Below the pieces are notes generated by a model that searched no databases, was not told the DNA's origin, and saw nothing but the letters and a program-made list of their open reading frames with translations. Shown here piece by piece: positions 17,720 through 27,220 of a DNA stretch of 64,000 nt. The number at the start of each line of letters is the position of its first letter. Positions within the stretch are counted from its first letter, which is position 1. The translations under genes and the position numbers were made by a program. This DNA comes from Lacinutrix jangbogonensis (GTDB taxonomy: Bacteria > Bacteroidota > Bacteroidia > Flavobacteriales > Flavobacteriaceae), in NCBI RefSeq assembly GCF_000797445.1, contig NZ_JSWF01000019.1:1-64000 (forward strand), read 5' to 3'.

Positions 17720-18415
17720 GTGCAAAATATTACCATAGCCATAGACGGTTTTTCATCCACAGGAAAAAGTACAGTTGCAAAGCAGCTCGCTAATCATTTA
17801 GGCTACATTTATGTAGATTCAGGAGCCATGTATCGTGCAGTAACTTTGTTTACTATGCAACAGGGTTTTATTACTAAAGACCATTTTAATGTAAATGCTT
17901 TAGTAGAAAAACTAGGAGACATTACTATTACTTTTAAATTTAATAAAGCCTTAGGTTTTGCTGAGGTCCATTTAAATGGTGTAAATATAGAAAGAGCCGT
18001 TAGAACTCTAGAGGTTTCTAGTTATGTTAGTAGAGTAGCAGCCATTCCAGAAGTGAGATACCAATTGGTAAAGCAACAACAACAAATGGGAAAAGACAAA
18101 GGCGTTGTTATGGATGGTAGAGATATTGGTACTGTTGTATTCCCATATGCAGAGTTAAAACTATTTATGATAGCTTCCGCAGAAAAAAGAGCAACAAGAC
18201 GTTTCGAAGAGTTAATAGATAGAGGAGACGATGTAACTTACGAAGCTGTTTTAAAAAACGTTCAAGAACGCGATTATATAGATTCTAATAGAGAAGATTC
18301 TCCATTGCGTAAAGCCGACGATGCTATTGAGATTGATAATAGCGATTTGTCTTTAGAAGAACAGTTTGAAAAAGTGCTTGGTTTGGTAGCAATGACTTTT
18401 GAAGACTTTGAGTAG
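17720..18415 (+). CDS. cmk: (d)CMP kinase
   Basis: Cytidylate kinase phosphorylates CMP and dCMP with ATP. The 231-residue product has the P-loop GFSSTGKST at residues 10-18, YVDSGAMYRAVTLF, the DGRDIGTVVFP motif and the lid region RATRRFEEL ... RDYIDSNREDSPL. The start codon is GTG at 17720, giving the standard MQNITIAIDG; no upstream in-frame ATG is better. Confidence 0.95.
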   Translation: MQNITIAIDGFSSTGKSTVAKQLANHLGYIYVDSGAMYRAVTLFTMQQGFITKDHFNVNALVEKLGDITITFKFNKALGFAEVHLNGVNIERAVRTLEVSSYVSRVAAIPEVRYQLVKQQQQMGKDKGVVMDGRDIGTVVFPYAELKLFMIASAEKRATRRFEELIDRGDDVTYEAVLKNVQERDYIDSNREDSPLRKADDAIEIDNSDLSLEEQFEKVLGLVAMTFEDFE

Positions 18416-18456
18416 CTGATTTGTTTTATAATAGTTTACATCAAGTTATATGCTTA

Positions 18457-18503
18457 TGTCACTTCGAGTGCTTACGAAATATGAGGAATTGTATCGAGAA
18501 GCT
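18457..18503. repeat. Dispersed short repeat, CTTCGAGTG...GTATCGAGAAG
   Basis: The segment between cmk and the LysM/BON gene has the paired arms CTTCGAGTG and GTATCGAGAAG, a pattern of short intergenic repeat I recall from Flavobacteriaceae. A related segment (TGTATCGAGCGTAGTCGAGATG) occurs near 60513. Confidence 0.45.
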
Positions 18504-18666
18504 TTCTAATTTAAAACGTGTTATCGATACGTTACTTATTCAAAATGATGCTTAAAATATTCGAAACCTTATTCATGGATCAAAAAATATCAAAATGAGT
18601 TCTGGACAAAAAAAAAGCGAGCTAACACTTGTCAACTCACTTTTTTAAAGAAATTGCTATTAATTT

Positions 18667-19044
18667 CTATGCATGCGGTATTATTAATTCTTGATCTGGA
18701 TGAATAACATCTGGATTTTTTAAAATATCTGTATTCGCCTTAAATATAGTGTTGTATTTCCCAGCACTTCCATAATAGTGTTTTGAAATAGCGCCTAAAG
18801 TTTCTCCACTTTTAACAGTGTGCCGTGCAAAAACGCTTGTATCTGCAACAGTAATATCTGCTACGATATCGCTTGGGTTTTCACCACCAGAAGCTTTTAT
18901 TTCATCCCAAAGTAAATTCTTTTGATATTGTGTAGCAGCAGTTCCTTTTACTGTTAATACACCATTAGCTTCAGAAACATCTCCGTTTTGAATGTTTAAT
19001 TTTTCACCTAAATCAAGTACACCTTGATATTTTGCTTTTACCAT
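18667..19044 (-). CDS. BON and LysM domain protein, Kbp/YgaU-like
   Basis: The 125-residue protein has an N-terminal BON-like domain (about 1-65, with VSEANGVLTVKGTAATQYQKNLL) and a C-terminal LysM module (HTVKSGETLGAISKHYYGSAGKYNTIFKAN ... PGQ-like HPDQELIIP). This order and size match Kbp (YgaU), the small cytoplasmic potassium-binding protein. It has no signal peptide, which also fits Kbp. It lies between cmk and rpsA on the opposite strand. Confidence 0.85.
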   Translation of the reverse strand: MVKAKYQGVLDLGEKLNIQNGDVSEANGVLTVKGTAATQYQKNLLWDEIKASGGENPSDIVADITVADTSVFARHTVKSGETLGAISKHYYGSAGKYNTIFKANTDILKNPDVIHPDQELIIPHA

Positions 19045-19295
19045 AATTATTTGTTCTTTTTATTGTTAACCTCGTATGTATTACAAGATAGTAATTATTC
19101 ACTTAATTATCCTAATCAAAATTTGTGTTTTTCTGGTTGTTCAAATTATGAGATATTGTAATTAGTATTAACGATTAAGCTTTAATACAGTTGAATTTAA
19201 GTTTTAAATAATAGAAGTCCATCAATCTTTATAGCCTTAAAACACAGGCCTTTTAAACTTCTTAATAGGTATTAGGTAATTTTATTAAAAAGTAT

Positions 19296-19303
19296 TACTT
19301 TTG
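19296..19303 (+). promoter_or_regulatory. TAnnTTTG promoter of rpsA
   Basis: TACTTTTG matches the Bacteroidetes -7 element, about 175 bases before the rpsA start codon, which implies a long leader. Confidence 0.6.
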
Positions 19304-19307
19304 CACT

Positions 19308-19478
19308 CCTTTTTAGCACCTCAAGGAAAGATAAAAAAGGGATTAAAACAAATTATTTATAACACTTCTGTGTGTTAGTGCTTTAGAGTCTTCCATAACC
19401 TACAGAATACAACGCGATGTAATAGTGTTTTTACAAAAGTAGAAATCTAATAAAAAGACATCGCAGAATTACTTTAAA
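19308..19478 (+). promoter_or_regulatory. Long 5' leader of rpsA, possible autoregulatory structure
   Basis: If the promoter at 19296 is right, the rpsA mRNA has a leader of about 170 bases without a gene. GCGATGT (19414-19420) can pair with ACATCGC (19458-19464), closing a hairpin just before the start codon. Leader-mediated feedback by S1 is known in other bacteria; here it is inference. Confidence 0.4.
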
Positions 19479-21320
19479 ATGGCTGAAAAAGCAAAACAAA
19501 CAGAAGTTGCAGCAGAAGCTCAAGAAGCAGCAGTAACAAAAGAAGCTCCAGTAATATCTGAAGCTCAAGCAAACCCTGAAAAATTCTTAGAAGAATTTAA
19601 CTGGCACAATTACCAAGAAGGTATTGATGAGGTTGAAGATTCTCAATTAAAAGAATTTGAAAAATTAGTATCAGAAAATTTCGTTGACACATTAGATGAT
19701 GAGGTTGTAACTGGAGAAGTAGTTTTCATGTCAGACCGTGATGTTATTATTGACATTAACGCAAAATCTGAAGGTGTTATTTCTTTAAACGAATTTCGTT
19801 ACAATCCAGATTTAAAAGTTGGAGACAAAGTAGAAGTATTAATCGATGTTCGTGAAGACGCAACAGGACAATTAGTATTATCTCACAGAAAAGCACGTGT
19901 TATTAAAGCTTGGGATCGTGTAAACAATGCACACGATACTGGTGAAATCGTTAATGGTTTCGTTAAATGTAGAACAAAAGGTGGAATGATCGTTGACGTT
20001 TTCGGAATCGAAGCTTTCTTACCAGGTTCTCAAATTGACGTTAAGCCAATTAGAGATTACGATCAATACGTAAATAAAACTATGGAATTTAAAGTTGTGA
20101 AAATCAACCACGAATTCAAAAACGTAGTCGTTTCTCATAAAGCGCTTATTGAAGCTGATATTGAAGAACAGAAAAAAGAAATTATCGGTCAATTAGAAAA
20201 AGGTCAAGTATTAGAGGGTATTGTTAAGAATATTACTTCTTATGGTGTCTTTATAGATCTTGGTGGCGTTGACGGATTAGTTCATATTACAGATTTATCT
20301 TGGTCAAGAATTAACCATCCAAATGAGATTGTTGAGTTAGATCAGAAATTAAATGTTGTAATCCTTGATTTTGATGAAAACAAATCAAGAATCCAATTAG
20401 GTCTTAAGCAATTATCTAAACATCCTTGGGATGCATTAGGTGAAAGCGTAGCAGTTGGAGACAAAGTAAAAGGTAAAGTAGTTGTAATCGCAGATTACGG
20501 TGCATTTATCGAAGTTGCAGAAGGTGTTGAAGGTTTAGTTCACGTTTCTGAAATGTCTTGGTCTACACACTTACGTTCAGCTAACGACTTTGTAAAAGTT
20601 GGTGATGAAATCGATGCTCAAATCTTAACTTTAGATAGAGAAGATCGTAAAATGTCATTAGGTATCAAGCAATTATCGCAAGATCCATGGACAGATATTA
20701 CAACTAAATATCCTGTAGGTTCAAACCACAAAGGTATTGTACGTAACTTTACAAACTTTGGTGTTTTTGTTGAATTAGAAGAAGGTATCGACGGATTAAT
20801 TTATATCTCAGATTTATCTTGGACTAAGAAAATTAAGCATCCATCTGAGTTTACAAACGTAGGTGATACTTTAGAAGTAGTAGTATTAGAGTTAGATGTT
20901 GAAGGACGTAAATTATCTTTAGGTCATAAACAAACAACTGATAATCCTTGGGATAAATACGAAACTGAGTTCGCTTTAGGATCTGTACACACAGCAGAAA
21001 TTGCTGAAGTTGTAGATAAAGGTGCAACTATTGATTTTAATGAAGATATCGTAGCATTCGTTCCTTCTCGTCACCTTGAAAAAGAAGATGGTAAGAAATT
21101 GAAGAAAGGCGATTCTGCTGAATTCAAAATTATAGAATTTAACAAAGAGTTTAAGAGAGTAGTTGCTTCGCATACTGCAATCTTTAAAGAAGAAGAGATG
21201 GCAAATGTTAAAGCTGCACAAGCTAAACAAGCTTCTCAAGCTGCTGAATCTAAACCAACTTTAGGTGATGCAAATGAAGCTTTACAAGCTCTAAAAGATA
21301 AATTAGACGGAAAGAAATAA
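19479..21320 (+). CDS. rpsA: 30S ribosomal protein S1
   Basis: S1 binds mRNA on the small ribosomal subunit and helps start translation. The 613-residue protein has an Ala/Glu-rich N-terminal extension, then six S1 RNA-binding domains. The repeated signatures are YGVFIDLGGVDGLVHITDLSW, YGAFIEVAEGVEGLVHVSEMSW and FGVFVELEEGIDGLIYISDLSW, each about 86 residues apart, with VDKGATIDF marking the last. The length is usual for this phylum. A strong terminator follows. Confidence 0.97.
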   Translation: MAEKAKQTEVAAEAQEAAVTKEAPVISEAQANPEKFLEEFNWHNYQEGIDEVEDSQLKEFEKLVSENFVDTLDDEVVTGEVVFMSDRDVIIDINAKSEGVISLNEFRYNPDLKVGDKVEVLIDVREDATGQLVLSHRKARVIKAWDRVNNAHDTGEIVNGFVKCRTKGGMIVDVFGIEAFLPGSQIDVKPIRDYDQYVNKTMEFKVVKINHEFKNVVVSHKALIEADIEEQKKEIIGQLEKGQVLEGIVKNITSYGVFIDLGGVDGLVHITDLSWSRINHPNEIVELDQKLNVVILDFDENKSRIQLGLKQLSKHPWDALGESVAVGDKVKGKVVVIADYGAFIEVAEGVEGLVHVSEMSWSTHLRSANDFVKVGDEIDAQILTLDREDRKMSLGIKQLSQDPWTDITTKYPVGSNHKGIVRNFTNFGVFVELEEGIDGLIYISDLSWTKKIKHPSEFTNVGDTLEVVVLELDVEGRKLSLGHKQTTDNPWDKYETEFALGSVHTAEIAEVVDKGATIDFNEDIVAFVPSRHLEKEDGKKLKKGDSAEFKIIEFNKEFKRVVASHTAIFKEEEMANVKAAQAKQASQAAESKPTLGDANEALQALKDKLDGKK

Positions 21321-21348
21321 TTTTCTGAATATATTTATTGAATATTTT

Positions 21349-21377
21349 AAAAGCCTCTCGGAAACGAGGGGCTTTTT
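21349..21377 (+). terminator. Terminator of rpsA
   Basis: AAGCCTCTCG and CGAGGGGCTT arms enclose a GAAA tetraloop and are followed by a T run. Confidence 0.92.
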
Positions 21378-21526
21378 TTATGCTTTTTTTTGAAACATTT
21401 TAATATCGAAGTGGTTTTATTAATTCAGGTTTTTTTAAAAGTCTTTTACAAAGCCCGTGACTAGCGAAGTCGCCTCATCGTAACTTTCATTTTTCAATTT
21501 ATCTTTTTACTTCAAATAATTTAACC

Positions 21527-21534
21527 TAACTTTG
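21527..21534 (+). promoter_or_regulatory. TAnnTTTG promoter of pyrR
   Basis: TAACTTTG lies 25 bases before the pyrR ATG at 21560 and matches the Bacteroidetes -7 element. Confidence 0.6.
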
Positions 21535-21559
21535 TTCTTCAAATACCCTTACAGCGTAT

Positions 21560-22099
21560 ATGAGTCAGAAAGTGTTACTTAATGCAACAGACATAAACAT
21601 CATTCTTCATAGATTGGCTTGCCAATTAATTGAAAACCACAAAGATTTTTCTAATACCGTTTTAATTGGCTTGCAACCAAGAGGTAAGTATTTAGCCAAT
21701 CGTTTAGCGCAAATGCTAACAACAGAATACAAGATTAAAAACTTGCAATTAGGCCTTTTAGACATTACTTTTTATCGCGATGATTTTCGTCGTGGAGATA
21801 AAATACACGAAGCAAATTCTACAGAAATAGATTTTATAGTTGAAGATAAAAACGTTGTTTTTATAGACGATGTATTATATACAGGACGCAGTATTCGCGC
21901 TGCATTAACTGCTATTCAATCTTTTGGTAGACCTAATGAAATAGAGTTGTTGACGCTAATAGACAGACGCTTTAGTAGACATTTACCAATACAGCCAAAT
22001 TATAGAGGAAGACAAGTAGATGCTATAAACGAAGAAAAAGTAATAGTAAGCTGGAAAGAGAATGATGGAGAAGATGCTGTTTATTTAGTGAATAGTTAG
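21560..22099 (+). CDS. pyrR: Pyr operon regulator / uracil phosphoribosyltransferase PyrR
   Basis: The 179-residue protein has the type I phosphoribosyltransferase fold with the PRPP-binding loop VVFIDDVLYTGRSIRAAL, and conserved LIGLQPRGKYLANRL and LTLIDRRFSRHLPIQPNYRG. PyrR proteins bind pyr mRNA and also convert uracil to UMP. It lies 230 bases before pyrB, as in classic pyr loci. No clear attenuator hairpin pair is seen in that gap, so whether it controls pyrB by attenuation is open. Confidence 0.94.
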   Translation: MSQKVLLNATDINIILHRLACQLIENHKDFSNTVLIGLQPRGKYLANRLAQMLTTEYKIKNLQLGLLDITFYRDDFRRGDKIHEANSTEIDFIVEDKNVVFIDDVLYTGRSIRAALTAIQSFGRPNEIELLTLIDRRFSRHLPIQPNYRGRQVDAINEEKVIVSWKENDGEDAVYLVNS

Positions 22100-22296
22100 T
22101 ATTAGTTAAAAGTTTCTCAAGTCTATTACTGTGAAGTTCTCATAGTAATTAACAGTAATAAAGGTTATAGGTTTATCATTTCTGTGCAAGCAGGAATCTA
22201 CAACAAGAGAAATAAACAAATAAAGTCGAGATAGCATACAGTTTAGATAATAAGATAATTTCGGAAATAGATTTCAATTTTAATGAATAACAACAG

Positions 22297-22323
22297 GCAA
22301 CTGAAGACTGCCAACTGAAGACT
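22297..22323. repeat. Two 14-bp direct repeats before pyrB
   Basis: CAACTGAAGACT occurs twice with a 14-base period, ending 8 bases before the pyrB ATG. The period is two heptamers, like the other short repeats in this window. Confidence 0.75.
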
Positions 22324-22330
22324 AAAAAAT

Positions 22331-23260
22331 ATGAGCGAGTTAAGTGTTAATCACTTATTAGGAATTAAAAACCTTCAAGAAAAAGATATTCAACTTATTT
22401 TTGAAACAGCAGATCATTTTAAAAAAGTGATTAATAGACCCATTAAAAAAGTGCCTTCGCTTCGAGATATTACGATTGCTAATTTGTTTTTTGAAAACTC
22501 TACAAGAACCAAACTTTCTTTCGAACTAGCGGAAAAAAGACTTTCTGCAGACGTTATAAACTTTTCTGCAGGCCAATCTTCAGTTAAAAAAGGTGAAACT
22601 TTAATAGATACAGTAAATAATATTCTATCTATGAAAGTGGATATGGTCGTTATGCGTCATCCAAATCCAGGTGCATGTGTGTTTCTTTCAAAACATATTA
22701 AGGCGAATATTATAAATGCGGGAGATGGAGCACATGAACATCCTACACAAGCACTTTTAGATTCTTATTCAATACGAGAACGCTTAGGAGATGTTGCTGG
22801 AAAAAATGTAGTAATCGTTGGTGATATATTGCATAGTCGTGTTGCATTATCTAATATATACGCTTTAAAATTGCAAGGCGCTAACGTTATGGTTTGCGGG
22901 CCAAAAACATTATTACCAAAGTATATAGATAAATTAGGAGTTAAGGTAGAAACCAACTTACGTAAAGCATTAGAATGGTGTGATGTGGCAAACATGTTAC
23001 GCGTTCAAAACGAACGTATGGATATTAGTTATTTCCCATCAACCAGAGAATATACTCAACAATTTGGTGTCAATAAAGCATTACTAGATTCTTTAAATAA
23101 AGAAATTACCATTATGCATCCAGGACCAATTAATAGAGGTGTTGAAATTACAAGTGATGTGGCAGATTCTAAACAGGCAATCATTTTAGATCAAGTGCAA
23201 AACGGAGTAGCAGTTAGGATGGCAGTAATATATTTATTAGCTTCAAAAATAAAACAGTAA
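22331..23260 (+). CDS. pyrB: Aspartate carbamoyltransferase catalytic subunit
   Basis: This enzyme condenses carbamoyl phosphate and aspartate in pyrimidine synthesis. The 309-residue protein has the carbamoyl-phosphate motif FFENSTRTKLSFE, the SSVKKGET loop, DGAHEHPTQALLD and the C-terminal HPGPINRGVEI. Length and motifs match class B catalytic chains. No pyrI regulatory subunit is nearby. The stop is 3 bases before the next small gene. Confidence 0.96.
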   Translation: MSELSVNHLLGIKNLQEKDIQLIFETADHFKKVINRPIKKVPSLRDITIANLFFENSTRTKLSFELAEKRLSADVINFSAGQSSVKKGETLIDTVNNILSMKVDMVVMRHPNPGACVFLSKHIKANIINAGDGAHEHPTQALLDSYSIRERLGDVAGKNVVIVGDILHSRVALSNIYALKLQGANVMVCGPKTLLPKYIDKLGVKVETNLRKALEWCDVANMLRVQNERMDISYFPSTREYTQQFGVNKALLDSLNKEITIMHPGPINRGVEITSDVADSKQAIILDQVQNGVAVRMAVIYLLASKIKQ

Positions 23261-23263
23261 ATT

Positions 23264-23596
23264 ATGATAATAGATCAAGAGGAAAATATTTCAATCATTA
23301 CGCAAGAAAAGGCTACTATTATTGAATTAGTAAAGAAATTGGAAGCTTTATATCCAAAATTCGAAAAGCATAATATCATCATTAAGCTATCGTCTTTAGG
23401 TAAGATAACGATACAAAACGTTAACGAGTTTTTGAGACTTTCTAATAAACATCGTGAAGCAAAAAATTCGTTTGTAGTCGTTACAAATGCAATAAATGCT
23501 AATGAGGCTCCAGATGAAATTATTGTTGTTCCTACACTTAAAGAAGCTTTCGATATTATTGAAATGGAAGATATGGAACGTGATTTAGGATTCTAA
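23264..23596 (+). CDS. Small STAS-like protein upstream of rnz
   Basis: The 110-residue protein has an alternating strand-helix pattern (IIIKLSSLGKITIQNVNEFLRLSN ... SFVVVTNAINANEAPDEIIVVPTLKEAFDIIEMEDMERDLGF), resembling the STAS/anti-anti-sigma fold, with the usual EAFDIIEMEDMERDL tail. In related genomes it sits beside ribonuclease Z and is sometimes mislabelled as such; it has no metallo-lactamase motif. The role is unknown. It is almost certainly cotranscribed with pyrB. Confidence 0.75.
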   Translation: MIIDQEENISIITQEKATIIELVKKLEALYPKFEKHNIIIKLSSLGKITIQNVNEFLRLSNKHREAKNSFVVVTNAINANEAPDEIIVVPTLKEAFDIIEMEDMERDLGF

Positions 23597-23657
23597 TAAA
23601 GTTTGTCGTTTAGTTGTTTGTCGTTATGTCAATTCAGCTTAACAACTTTCCAAAACG

Positions 23658-23672
23658 CAACTCACAACTCAC
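23658..23672 (+). repeat. Heptamer repeat (CAACTCA)x2 at the rnz start
   Basis: Two perfect copies of CAACTCA plus one further C end directly at the rnz ATG. Confidence 0.65.
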
Positions 23673-24578
23673 ATGAAGTTAAATATATTAGGCTGTTACA
23701 GCGCTACACCAGGAACGTTTACTAATCCTACTTCGCAAGTTTTAGACATTAAAAATCATGTATTCTTAATTGATTGTGGAGAAGGTACCCAGGTACAATT
23801 GCGTAAACATAAGATTAAATTTACACGTATTAAACATATTTTCATATCACATTTACATGGAGATCATTTTTTTGGTTTAGTAGGTTTAATTTCTACGATG
23901 CGATTGTTAACGCGTGAAGCCGATTTACATGTTTATGCACCAAAAGGCTTAAAAGAAGTGATTACGCTTCAAATGAAATTAGCGAATTCATGGACAAATT
24001 TCAATCTTATTTTTCATGAGCTTACTAGTAAAAATTCAGAATTAATTTTTGAAGATGATAAAGTAGAAGTACATACTATTCCTCTAGACCATCGTGTTTA
24101 TACTAATGGTTTTCTTTTTAAAGAAAAAGATGGAGAACGTAAGTTAGATATGAATGCCGTTTTAAATGCGAATATTGATGTTGCTTATTATAGAAAATTA
24201 AAACAAGGTTTTGATGTTGAAAACAATGACGGGCAACTTATAAAAAATGAAACCGTTACATGTGCTCCCGATAAAGCTAAAAGCTATGCTTTTTGCAGCG
24301 ACACAGCATATAAGGAAGATATTGTACCTATTATAAAAAATGTAGATATGTTATACCACGAGTCTACATTTTTAGAACAACATGCGCATTTAGCGCCTAA
24401 AACAAAACACAGTACAGCTAAAGAAGCAGGAAGTATTGCTAAGCAAGCCAATGTTGGCACTTTGTTACTTGGACACTATTCTACACGCTACGACGATTTA
24501 AACGTCTTTAAAACTGAAGCTCAGGAACATTTTAAAAACGTAGAACTTGCAGACGATGGTAAGGTTTTTGAATTTTAA
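23673..24578 (+). CDS. rnz: Ribonuclease Z
   Basis: This zinc endonuclease processes tRNA 3' ends. The 301-residue protein opens with LGCYSATPGTFTNPTSQVLD, has LIDCGEGTQVQLRK, the metal motif HLHGDHFFGLVGLI, and later SDTAYKEDIVP, YHESTF and LLGHYSTRY, with standard order and spacing for the short bacterial form. Its 3' end overlaps the convergent lipoprotein gene by 4 bases. Confidence 0.95.
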   Translation: MKLNILGCYSATPGTFTNPTSQVLDIKNHVFLIDCGEGTQVQLRKHKIKFTRIKHIFISHLHGDHFFGLVGLISTMRLLTREADLHVYAPKGLKEVITLQMKLANSWTNFNLIFHELTSKNSELIFEDDKVEVHTIPLDHRVYTNGFLFKEKDGERKLDMNAVLNANIDVAYYRKLKQGFDVENNDGQLIKNETVTCAPDKAKSYAFCSDTAYKEDIVPIIKNVDMLYHESTFLEQHAHLAPKTKHSTAKEAGSIAKQANVGTLLLGHYSTRYDDLNVFKTEAQEHFKNVELADDGKVFEF

Positions 24579-26323
24579 AATTGATTGCTAATATTTGGGT
24601 TTAATAAATAAAAGCCATTGCTTGGAGCGTAAGCATTATTTGTAATGGATGAGTAAAAAAAGACTTTATCGTCTTTAGCAAAATATTTTGATGTACTCTG
24701 TAATTGTTGCGTATCTAAAGTAGTAATCAAATTTTGACTATTATATTCATAAAAGTAGGATTGGTCTATACTTTGAATCAAATTTACTCTCATTAATTTA
24801 TTTAAATAATTAAAAACGTTTTCAGTTTGATAAAAACTTGAAGGTATAACAGCTGTAAACGTATTATTTAGAGGGTCAAAAATATTTAATTCGTCTATAG
24901 TACCTGTTTGTACTGTATAAGTAGAGATGTACTTACTATTTTGAAAATTGTAATCATTATCAGAATAAAACTCTGAGTTATCACTCGCTAATGTAGTCCA
25001 TGACTGAGAACTAATATTATAACTATATAAATCTGTATAATAGTTATCTGTGGCGCCATTTCCTTGTCTACCTTTTCCAAAAATAATTTGATTGTTAAAA
25101 TAAAAAAATGCGGGCGAACTTCTTAGAGAGTTATTTATGGGATTAACAATGGTTGTAATACTAAAATTATTTAAATCAACTTTATAAAACGAATTAGAAG
25201 TACTGCCATATTGCGTGGCAAAAACAAAAAGTTCGCCATTATCTGTTATTGTTTCTCTAAAACTGTAACCAAGAAAAGAGACCGTGTTTATTTTTGTCCA
25301 TGCTCTTGTAGTATAATCTAGCTCATACAGATCATTTATTGGTACTCCATTAGCATCTTGACTATCATTTACAAAAGCATAAGATTTGTTATTAAAATGG
25401 CGAACATTTGAAGAAGGGTAAATATTATTTTTAGTGTATAAAATATAATCAGAATCAATAGTAATATTGGTATTAAATTCTGTTTGCATTCCTGCAGTTT
25501 CATAGCTTATTTTAAATATTTCAAATGCCTCATAAGGTCCATAAGGTACTCTAATTCTTGCTAAACCTGTATTTTCTATAGAGACTGTATTTGCAACAAT
25601 TTCATTATTAATAATAAATTGGCCATTCTCTGGATTAGTATTAAAATTCACACCTTCAATTTCCATAATACCACCAACGTTAACCGTTTGGTCTGTACTC
25701 GTTATCTCAGGTACTTTTAAACTCATAATTTGTTGCACATTAACTTGTTGAAGCTGAGCATAGACTGAAATATCTATATTCTGATCATTAATAGTATTTG
25801 GAATTATAATTTGAATGGAATTTGTTGAAGTTTCGTTTATATTGACACTGTTTCCATTTAGTTTAACTTCAAGATAACTTGGATCGATATCAAAATTATT
25901 ACCATATATCCATATGCTTTCATCAAATTCTACTATAGTTTTTTCAACTCCAGAAATTAGTGGAGCTTTTAATTGAAAACTAGAGGTGTGTATTAAACTA
26001 TCATTAGAAGATTTGTAAATCTTTATTTGAGAATTAACGGCATCTAAAGCTCGGGTAACTTGAACCTTTACAGTGTCTGTATTATATTGGTAAGCATCAG
26101 TTAAAATATCATTAAATTTAAATTTCAACTTATTAGCTTTAAGGTTTGTTGCTGATAATGTTAAATATTCTTCGATGATACCTTGAAAAGGAACTTCAAT
26201 TTCTGTTGTAGGATAATCAAGTAAATCAATGTTTTCTTCAATATTAGAAGCATTTATTTTTTCTTCTATTGCACAAGACACAAGTACTAAGAGTAGAAGA
26301 GATAAAAAAAAAGCTTTTTTCAT
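24575..26323 (-). CDS. IPT/TIG and kelch-like lipoprotein
   Basis: The 582-residue protein has a lipobox (LLVLVSC, Cys about residue 17). The N-terminal half has two IPT/TIG immunoglobulin-like segments (LISGVEKTIVEFDESIWIYGNNFD at about 118-141; INVGGIMEIEGVNF-like near 215). The C-terminal half has repeated kelch-like blades with the pattern DLYELDYTTRAWTKIN, DLYSYNISSQSWTTLA and NIFDPLNNTFTAV. It is probably a cell-surface binding protein; the ligand is unknown. It is transcribed towards rnz and overlaps its last 4 bases. Confidence 0.78.
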   Translation of the reverse strand: MKKAFFLSLLLLVLVSCAIEEKINASNIEENIDLLDYPTTEIEVPFQGIIEEYLTLSATNLKANKLKFKFNDILTDAYQYNTDTVKVQVTRALDAVNSQIKIYKSSNDSLIHTSSFQLKAPLISGVEKTIVEFDESIWIYGNNFDIDPSYLEVKLNGNSVNINETSTNSIQIIIPNTINDQNIDISVYAQLQQVNVQQIMSLKVPEITSTDQTVNVGGIMEIEGVNFNTNPENGQFIINNEIVANTVSIENTGLARIRVPYGPYEAFEIFKISYETAGMQTEFNTNITIDSDYILYTKNNIYPSSNVRHFNNKSYAFVNDSQDANGVPINDLYELDYTTRAWTKINTVSFLGYSFRETITDNGELFVFATQYGSTSNSFYKVDLNNFSITTIVNPINNSLRSSPAFFYFNNQIIFGKGRQGNGATDNYYTDLYSYNISSQSWTTLASDNSEFYSDNDYNFQNSKYISTYTVQTGTIDELNIFDPLNNTFTAVIPSSFYQTENVFNYLNKLMRVNLIQSIDQSYFYEYNSQNLITTLDTQQLQSTSKYFAKDDKVFFYSSITNNAYAPSNGFYLLNPNISNQF

Positions 26324-26440
26324 TTAAGGAATTGGTTTTTTAGATTTTAATATATTGAGTCCACAAAATTCTAATTAAAACGTTTTTTGTAAAATTTGTA
26401 TATATTTTGAACAATAGAATTGTGTTTTGCAAATTTACAA

Positions 26441-26755
26441 TTAAGTCTTAAACTTCTTATGTGTGTTTGAATAAACCAGTCCTAAAATTAAACCAATTAC
26501 TAATGCTACAGTATTTATATATAGAATTTTATGATCTACAATTTCAAAGTATTGTAAAAGGAAGTAACTAAGAATTGAAAAAAGACCTAAACCTATAAGT
26601 AGTTGTTTTAAAAAGCTAGAAAGCTCTTTAATATTAACGTTATCTTTTTCTGCTTGAGACATTGTATTGTAGCCAGCAATTAAATTCGGGTGTTTTTTCA
26701 CCAAAAAGCCACAGATTATTAATATTAAACCTACGAGTATTTGCGAGTATATCAT
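26441..26755 (-). CDS. Small membrane protein, DUF3784-like
   Basis: The 104-residue protein has three hydrophobic segments (about 4-19, 48-66 and 79-96) and between them the pattern GYNTMSQAEKDNVN, typical of DUF3784 proteins. The function is unknown. Its ATG overlaps the stop of the SRPBCC gene by 4 bases (ATGA), so the two are translated together. Confidence 0.8.
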   Translation of the reverse strand: MIYSQILVGLILIICGFLVKKHPNLIAGYNTMSQAEKDNVNIKELSSFLKQLLIGLGLFSILSYFLLQYFEIVDHKILYINTVALVIGLILGLVYSNTHKKFKT

Positions 26756-27180
26756 TTGTTTTCAACGTGTGTTTTAAATTGTTTTAGCCATTTATCAATT
26801 TGTTTTTTAAACATACTTGGATAAACTTTAGCGATTAGTTTAATAACCAACCCATTAAGCTTAGTATATTCTACTATAGACGTGTAGCGTACTTTATTAT
26901 TAGCAAGAGGCTTAAAACTTACGTGCATTGTATTTGTAGTGTGCTTATGTTCGTAAAGTGCAAGAAAATTCTCTGGTAAATCGTTAACAATAATGGTCTC
27001 AATAAGTTCTAGTTTATCGAATACTAATTTAGATTTTGCTCCTTTTTCACCGGGATTACCGCGAATAAGCGTTTTGGATTGAAAACCATCTTGATAGTAT
27101 TTCATATCATCAGTATTAAAAAATGCTGCTTGAATGGTTTTAATGTCTGCATTTATATCAATTGCGCAAGTGAATTTCAT
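26752..27180 (-). CDS. SRPBCC (START-like) family protein
   Basis: The 142-residue protein has the START-like pattern: a first strand (KFTCAIDINADIKTIQAAF), a central set of strands (LIRGNPGEKGAKSKLVF, ALYEHKHTTNTMHVSFKPL, VRYTSIVEYTKL) and a long C-terminal helix (MFKKQIDKWLKQFKTHVE). These folds bind hydrophobic ligands. It is cotranscribed with a DUF3784 membrane protein. Confidence 0.8.
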   Translation of the reverse strand: MKFTCAIDINADIKTIQAAFFNTDDMKYYQDGFQSKTLIRGNPGEKGAKSKLVFDKLELIETIIVNDLPENFLALYEHKHTTNTMHVSFKPLANNKVRYTSIVEYTKLNGLVIKLIAKVYPSMFKKQIDKWLKQFKTHVENK

Positions 27181-27220
27181 TGTTTTGAATCAAATTATAA
27201 TTCTAAATTTATTGAATTTT

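Noticed and set aside
20976-21239. An 87-codon antisense frame in rpsA
   Set aside because: It lies in a conserved S1 domain region and shows no independent signals.
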